Of a DNA stretch of 64,000 nucleotides, positions 60,227 to 64,000 are shown one piece after another (position 1 is the first letter of the stretch; the number at the start of each line of letters is the position of its first letter). Location of the stretch: contig JAGZIW010000013.1 in NCBI GenBank assembly GCA_018366035.1, positions 1-64,000 of the forward strand, read 5' to 3'. Origin of the DNA: Butyricicoccus pullicaecorum (GTDB lineage Bacteria > Bacillota > Clostridia > Oscillospirales > Butyricicoccaceae). The translations under genes and the position numbers were made by a program. The notes beneath the pieces were generated by a model that made no database searches, was not told the DNA's origin, and saw only the letters and a list, made by a program, of their open reading frames with translations.

Positions 60227-60685
60227 ATGCTGTCACGGGAACGCTTGGAAGCTTATTTACAAGAGGAACAGTTGGAATATCACTTAGATGAGGACGATGC
60301 AGATCGAATTGTGGTGGTGTTCCAGACCAAACAGTTGTCTAATGTATCACTGGATATCACTATCTTGAACAATCGCACGGTACTATTCCTCTCCCGCATG
60401 CCAATCAGTATCCCTTCGGAATACCGCATGGCGGTATGTGAATTTATTACGCGGGTCAACTATGGTGTGGTGCTTGGCGGATTTGAGCTTGATCTCAATG
60501 AAGGAGATCTCAATTACAAAATCGTTGGCACGGTGAGCCGTGAAAGCGAAATCGATCAGGAAGCATTCTGCCGGTTGCTTTATTTGGGCAACAGCATGCT
60601 TGATAAATATACACCTGGTATTTTGTCTATCCTCTATGGTGGAAAAGATGCAAAACAGGCGTATCAACTTATTACGAAATCATAA
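60227..60685 (+). CDS. YbjN-domain protein, copy 1
   Basis: A 152-residue protein with the YbjN / type-III-secretion-chaperone-like fold. It is recognised by alternating strands, by CEFITRVNYGVVLGGFELDL and by a C-terminal helix after GNSMLDKYTPGILSILYGG. It is a paralogue of the next gene (about a third of residues look alike over the same length). GAGG precedes the ATG at 60227. Members are thought to bind proteins, but none is well understood. It sits between the two halves of a two-component system. Confidence 0.78.
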   Translation: MLSRERLEAYLQEEQLEYHLDEDDADRIVVVFQTKQLSNVSLDITILNNRTVLFLSRMPISIPSEYRMAVCEFITRVNYGVVLGGFELDLNEGDLNYKIVGTVSRESEIDQEAFCRLLYLGNSMLDKYTPGILSILYGGKDAKQAYQLITKS

Positions 60686-60706
60686 CAAAAAGTGAGGGAC
60701 AAAACA

Positions 60707-61174
60707 ATGGCTTTTGATCTGAAGCAAATCGCAAAATACTATAAGGAAGATATGGAGCTGAACTTTGCGCTGGAGGAGGAGAACAATCGTATCCGTTTCT
60801 CTATGGACACCGATGCAATGAAGGAAGTTCGCTTCATGGCATATAAGGAGAATCCGCAGACCATGTTGTTTTTGACATATCTGCCGATGAAGATCAATGA
60901 GGACAAGCGTGCAGAGGTTGCAGATTATCTGACCCGTGCAAATTATGGTCTGCATGTCGGCAACTTTGAAATGGATATGGAAGATGGCGAAGTTCGATAC
61001 AAGACAACCGGTGTGACCGACGAAAAGACCGCACCAAGCCTTGATGTGATCCGTCGTCTGACCTACATTGGTTTCAGCATGTTTGATCGCTATATTCCGA
61101 GCCTGTTGTCCATTGTATATGGAGAAAAGACTGCACAGGAAGCAATTGCAGAAGCAGAAAAGGATATGCAGTAA
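60707..61174 (+). CDS. YbjN-domain protein, copy 2
   Basis: A 155-residue paralogue of the preceding gene, starting 21 bases after it. The shared block is DYLTRANYGLHVGNFEMDME, then GFSMFDRYIPSLLSIVYGEK. The two therefore arose by tandem duplication. GAGGG precedes the ATG at 60707. A strong terminator follows, so the pair probably shares the response-regulator transcript and the kinase is expressed separately or by read-through. Confidence 0.78.
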   Translation: MAFDLKQIAKYYKEDMELNFALEEENNRIRFSMDTDAMKEVRFMAYKENPQTMLFLTYLPMKINEDKRAEVADYLTRANYGLHVGNFEMDMEDGEVRYKTTGVTDEKTAPSLDVIRRLTYIGFSMFDRYIPSLLSIVYGEKTAQEAIAEAEKDMQ

Positions 61175-61206
61175 GCAAAAGAATTTCAGAGGTGCGCCTC
61201 TGATTT

Positions 61207-61238
61207 CAAGAGGACGGCTCAGCCGTCCTCTTTTTTTA
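61207..61238 (+). terminator. Terminator after the YbjN pair
   Basis: AGAGGACGGC-TCA-GCCGTCCTCT followed by seven T, just 25 bases before the histidine kinase start. Confidence 0.88.
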
Positions 61239-61262
61239 TAAAATGAGAAAATGGAGGACGGT

Positions 61263-62786
61263 ATGGGAAAGCGTTTTCATAAATTGCGTTCTGTTCGCTT
61301 GAAATTTTTTGCTGCAATTGCTGCGGTGGCGTTGGTATTCATTACGGTCATCAGCTGCCTCAATTTATTTTTTTATGATCATTATTATATGGCGCAAAAG
61401 CAGAATTCCCTGCGAGATATTTATAGCCGCGTATGCCAAAGCTATTATACGAACAACAATGAGGCTTTACAGGAAACATTGTTTCGCATTGAAAACAGCG
61501 ATAGCGTGCGTATTAGTATTTTAGATGCGGCAGGTGCAATGATTTATGATTCCGATGCGGCACGCAACGGAAATAGTCCGAATTTCTTTACAAGTTGGAA
61601 AACGGCGCAGCTGGTACATTCTGCGCTGGTATCAGCAGACCAGAGAAAGCTCGATATAGGACATGTGGATTTTGTCGTGGTGCAGATGAACGATTTGCGT
61701 GAAAATTTCCTTTGTCTCGTTGGACGTTTGGGAGACGGATATCTGGTGGAGCGGATCCCTTTTGCGTTTATGGAGCAAAATTCGATGTTCAACTCCACAT
61801 TTCTGCTCATTACAGGCGCTGTGACACTGGTAATTTGTCTGATTTTAGGTGCTGTTTTGGCCTCATATTTCACAAGACCGCTGATTGAGATGGGCAGTAT
61901 TGCAAAGTCCATGGCACACTTGGATTTTTCTCAGAAATATGAGGGAGATGAAATAGATGAGATTGGGCAGCTGGGACAATCCCTCAATCTGCTTTCTGAC
62001 CATTTGCGGGACGCCATTAACGACTTGCGTACCTCTAATGAACAGTTAGCACATGAGATTGAAGAAAAAGAACGAATCGATGCCATGCGGCGGGAATTCA
62101 TCGTTAATGTATCGCACGAACTTAAAACACCAATTGCACTGATTCAGGGGTATGCAGAGGGATTGACCGCAGGCATTGCAGAGTCACCAGAGGATAGAGA
62201 TTTCTATTGCAATACCATTGCAGAAGAAGCAGGGCATATGAACACGATGGTTACCCAGCTTTTAAGTCTTTCTAAGCTGGAACTTGGGCGGGAGATCCTA
62301 TCGTGCGAGGCGATATCGTTAGGAGACTGTTTACGTGAAGTCGTAGAAAAAACGACGGTTTTGCGCGCAGGTCATAATTTGAAAGTGAGCTGTTCCGGAG
62401 ACGCAGTGATTGAGAGCGATGGAAGGCTTCTTGATCAAATTATTATGAATTATATGACAAATGCCATTCGCTATACGCCAGATGGAGGAAGTATTGCGCT
62501 TTGTGTAACACAGCCGAAACCGGATATGGTAAAAGTTTCTGTATTTAATGAGGGAGAGGGAGTGCCGGAGGAAGAGCTTCCTCTCCTATGGGAAAAATTT
62601 TATCGCACGGATAAGGCACGTTCCCGCACTTCGGGGGGAACAGGTGTCGGGCTGTCGATCGTGCGTGCGTCAGCTGCACTGCTTGGTGGGAGCTGTGATG
62701 TACAGAATGTGTCAGGCGGTATTGTATTTTCGCTTACCCTGCCCATACAGTGTGGGTCTGAGCAAGCGAAAATACAGGAAAAATGA
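61263..62786 (+). CDS. Sensor histidine kinase
   Basis: A 507-residue membrane kinase. TM1 lies at about 14-36, an extracytoplasmic sensor at 37-170, TM2 at 178-202 and a HAMP linker near 203-255. The HisKA box NVSHELKTPIALIQGYAEGL holds the phosphorylated His, followed by N box IMNYMTNAIRYTPDGG, the LWEKFYRTD F box and G box GGTGVGLSIVRAS. GGAGG precedes the ATG at 61263. Pairing with the response regulator at 59468 is inferred from proximity. The signal is unknown. Confidence 0.92.
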   Translation: MGKRFHKLRSVRLKFFAAIAAVALVFITVISCLNLFFYDHYYMAQKQNSLRDIYSRVCQSYYTNNNEALQETLFRIENSDSVRISILDAAGAMIYDSDAARNGNSPNFFTSWKTAQLVHSALVSADQRKLDIGHVDFVVVQMNDLRENFLCLVGRLGDGYLVERIPFAFMEQNSMFNSTFLLITGAVTLVICLILGAVLASYFTRPLIEMGSIAKSMAHLDFSQKYEGDEIDEIGQLGQSLNLLSDHLRDAINDLRTSNEQLAHEIEEKERIDAMRREFIVNVSHELKTPIALIQGYAEGLTAGIAESPEDRDFYCNTIAEEAGHMNTMVTQLLSLSKLELGREILSCEAISLGDCLREVVEKTTVLRAGHNLKVSCSGDAVIESDGRLLDQIIMNYMTNAIRYTPDGGSIALCVTQPKPDMVKVSVFNEGEGVPEEELPLLWEKFYRTDKARSRTSGGTGVGLSIVRASAALLGGSCDVQNVSGGIVFSLTLPIQCGSEQAKIQEK

Positions 62787-62835
62787 TGTGTTGCGGTAAA
62801 AAAATAACAGATTGTTAGAAGTTGAAAAAAAACTG

Positions 62836-62850
62836 AACAAAAATTTTGTT
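62836..62850. promoter_or_regulatory. Perfect AACAAAA-A-TTTTGTT palindrome
   Basis: A 15-bp palindrome lies about 40 bases upstream of the -35 of the acyl-CoA dehydrogenase gene. It is only loosely like a Rex site (TTGTTAANNNNTTAACAA). Confidence 0.35.
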
Positions 62851-62890
62851 GAAAATATAAAAATTTTTATAAAAAACAGGCGTTAAATTC

Positions 62891-62918
62891 TTGACAATCT
62901 TTTGGATTTCTGTATAAT
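62891..62918 (+). promoter_or_regulatory. Promoter of the acyl-CoA dehydrogenase gene
   Basis: Consensus TTGACA (62891-62896), 16-base spacer, consensus TATAAT (62913-62918). Confidence 0.82.
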
Positions 62919-62929
62919 GATTAGTAGAT

Positions 62930-63053
62930 GTGCGTTAAAGACGCACCCCCAAAACACCATACTGGACCCCCTTGTTTGGGAGCGTTTTTTGTATGCGCCA
63001 GCCGCCCTGCGAATCAACAGGACCGTCGCCTGCGATACAGCGTGTCGGTATGG
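62930..63053 (+). promoter_or_regulatory. Structured leader, candidate attenuator or riboswitch
   Basis: GTGCGT-N5-ACGCAC (62930-62946) is one hairpin. The same CGC (62942-62944) with CCC and AAAC can instead pair with GTTT-GGG-A-GCG (62974-62984), which runs into six T, giving a terminator-like fold. CCATAC (62957-62962) can pair with GTATGG (63048-63053) to close a 90-base domain. The alternatives are mutually exclusive. No known riboswitch class was recognised. Confidence 0.45.
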
Positions 63054-63099
63054 TCTCTAATAAACTGATTTTGAAAATTTATTTGGGAGGTTTCATAGC

Positions 63100-64000
63100 A
63101 TGGATTTTAGGCTTACAAAAGAGCAGGAAATGATGCAGAAGCTTTGCCGCGAGTTCGCGGTAAATGAGATCGAGCCTATCGCGGCTGAGATCGACGCAGA
63201 AGAGCGCTACCCTTGGGAGACCGTTCGCAAGCTGCAGAAATACGGCATGCTGGGCATTCAGTTCCCTAAGGAACTGGGCGGCTCCGGCGGAGATAACATT
63301 TGCTATACAATTGCAATTGAAGAGGCATCGAAGTTCTGCGGAACAACCGGTTGTATTCTGTCTTCACATGCAACTCTGTGCTGCTGGCCGATTTTCAAGT
63401 ATGGCACACCGGAGCAGAAAGAAAAGTTCCTGCGTCCTCTGATTTCTGGTCAGAAAGTTGGCGGATTTGGTCTGACTGAGCCAAATGCTGGTACAGACTC
63501 TGCTGCACAGCAGACAATTGCAGAAAAGCAGGAAGACGGTTCCTACATCATCAACGGTTCTAAGGTATTTATTACCGGTGCAGGCTGTGCAGATACTTAT
63601 GTTATTTTTGCTATGACTGATAAGACCAAGGGTAACAAGGGCATTTCTGCATTCATCGTAGATAAAGATGACCCGGGCTTCTCCATTGGTAAGATCGAGC
63701 ATAAGATGGGTATTCGAGGCTCTCAGACCGGCGAGCTGATTTTTGAGGACATGCATCTGTCCGCAGATCGTCTGCTGGGTAAGGAGAACGGCGGCTTTAA
63801 GATTGCTATGACCACACTCGATGGCGGTCGTATCGGCATCGCTGCACAGGCACTGGGCATTGCACAGGGTGCACTGGACAAGGCTGTTGCTTACATGAAG
63901 GAGCGTGTACAGTTTGGCAAGCCGCTTTCTACCAAGCAGGGCTTGCAGTGGATGGTTGCAGATATGGCAACCGAGATTGAGGCAGCTCGTCTGCTCGTTC
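63100..64000 (+). CDS. Acyl-CoA dehydrogenase, butyryl-CoA dehydrogenase-like (runs off the right edge)
   Basis: The first 300 residues of a flavoprotein beginning MDFRLTKEQEMMQKLCREFA. Family signatures are GFGLTEPNAGTDSAAQQT (FAD and substrate contact) and NGSKVFITGAG, and the C-terminal helical domain begins near LDGGRIGIAAQALGIAQG. Short-chain clostridial enzymes of this type reduce crotonyl-CoA to butyryl-CoA, usually with EtfAB; those genes would be to the right. GGGAGG lies before the ATG at 63100. Transcribed from a consensus promoter through a structured leader. No stop is seen before the window ends. Confidence 0.9.
   Translation, partial: MDFRLTKEQEMMQKLCREFAVNEIEPIAAEIDAEERYPWETVRKLQKYGMLGIQFPKELGGSGGDNICYTIAIEEASKFCGTTGCILSSHATLCCWPIFKYGTPEQKEKFLRPLISGQKVGGFGLTEPNAGTDSAAQQTIAEKQEDGSYIINGSKVFITGAGCADTYVIFAMTDKTKGNKGISAFIVDKDDPGFSIGKIEHKMGIRGSQTGELIFEDMHLSADRLLGKENGGFKIAMTTLDGGRIGIAAQALGIAQGALDKAVAYMKERVQFGKPLSTKQGLQWMVADMATEIEAARLLV

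Larger units (their letters stand above)
62787..63099. other. Kinase to acyl-CoA dehydrogenase region with structured leader
   Basis: About 310 bases. The left half is A-rich with a palindrome, then a near-consensus promoter, then a roughly 180-base leader with alternative hairpins before the acyl-CoA dehydrogenase start. No small open frame with a ribosome binding site was found in the leader. Confidence 0.7.

Noticed and set aside
1..64000. tRNA, rRNA, tmRNA, SRP RNA, CRISPR arrays and transposases.
   Set aside because: No T-loop GGTTCRANNCC pattern with a cloverleaf context, no regular spaced repeats and no transposase motifs were seen on either strand. A covariance-model search would be needed to exclude small RNAs.

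Overview
The window is the replication-origin region of a spore-forming, anaerobic Firmicute of class Clostridia. The evidence is the gene order mnmE-mnmG-rsmG-noc-parA-parB / jag-yidC-yidD-rnpA-rpmH / oriC-dnaA-dnaN-S4-recF-remB-gyrB-gyrA, TTATCCACA DnaA boxes, Firmicute-type parS sites, a ctsR-mcsA-mcsB-clpC operon, a SpoIID-like protein, rubrerythrin, a 2[4Fe-4S] ferredoxin, pyruvate phosphate dikinase and a butyryl-CoA-dehydrogenase-like gene. A butyrate-forming gut member of the Oscillospirales (Butyricicoccus-like) would fit, but that is inference. No tRNA, rRNA, CRISPR array or complete insertion sequence was recognised.

Layout. Nearly all genes left of about 28.6 kb lie on the minus strand and nearly all right of it on the plus strand, so most genes are co-oriented with forks leaving the dnaA/dnaN region. 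Left arm: an exported SLH/WG-repeat protein, nadE, a XRE regulator with an operator array, a 1.6-kb AT-rich gene-poor stretch, asnB, rubrerythrin, ftsH, a three-gene sporulation/peptidoglycan cluster bracketed by two parS sites, putP with a TetR gene, serS, a coiled-coil membrane protein, parB, parA, a third parS, noc, rsmG, mnmG, mnmE, jag, yidC, yidD, rnpA and rpmH. Origin: DnaA boxes lie both upstream of dnaA and, more densely, between dnaA and dnaN, where a CTA-repeat (DnaA-trio complement) and an AT-rich stretch mark the probable unwinding element. A fourth parS lies between the S4 gene and recF.

Right arm: gyrase genes, a CPA2 antiporter, an unknown membrane protein, rnhA, a DUF4914-like P-loop protein, an FrhB-like iron-sulfur protein facing a small ferredoxin, the CtsR regulon, ppdK, yjbQ, rmlA, ftsK/spoIIIE, a flavin reductase, a VanZ-like protein, a HAD phosphatase, a two-component system whose two genes are separated by tandem YbjN paralogues, and the start of an acyl-CoA dehydrogenase gene behind a leader that resembles a transcription attenuator.

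How it fits together. The central 20 kb is core replication, segregation, nucleoid occlusion, tRNA U34 modification and membrane insertion. The flanks add protein quality control (FtsH, CtsR-McsAB-ClpC), pyruvate/PEP and electron metabolism (PpdK, ferredoxin, rubrerythrin, acyl-CoA dehydrogenase) and envelope or sporulation functions. The least explained items are the bracketed SpoIID-like cluster, the DUF4914-like protein, the RR-YbjN-YbjN-HK set, the acyl-CoA dehydrogenase leader and the DnaA-box group in the mnmG-mnmE gap. All start choices, promoters and terminators were read by eye.
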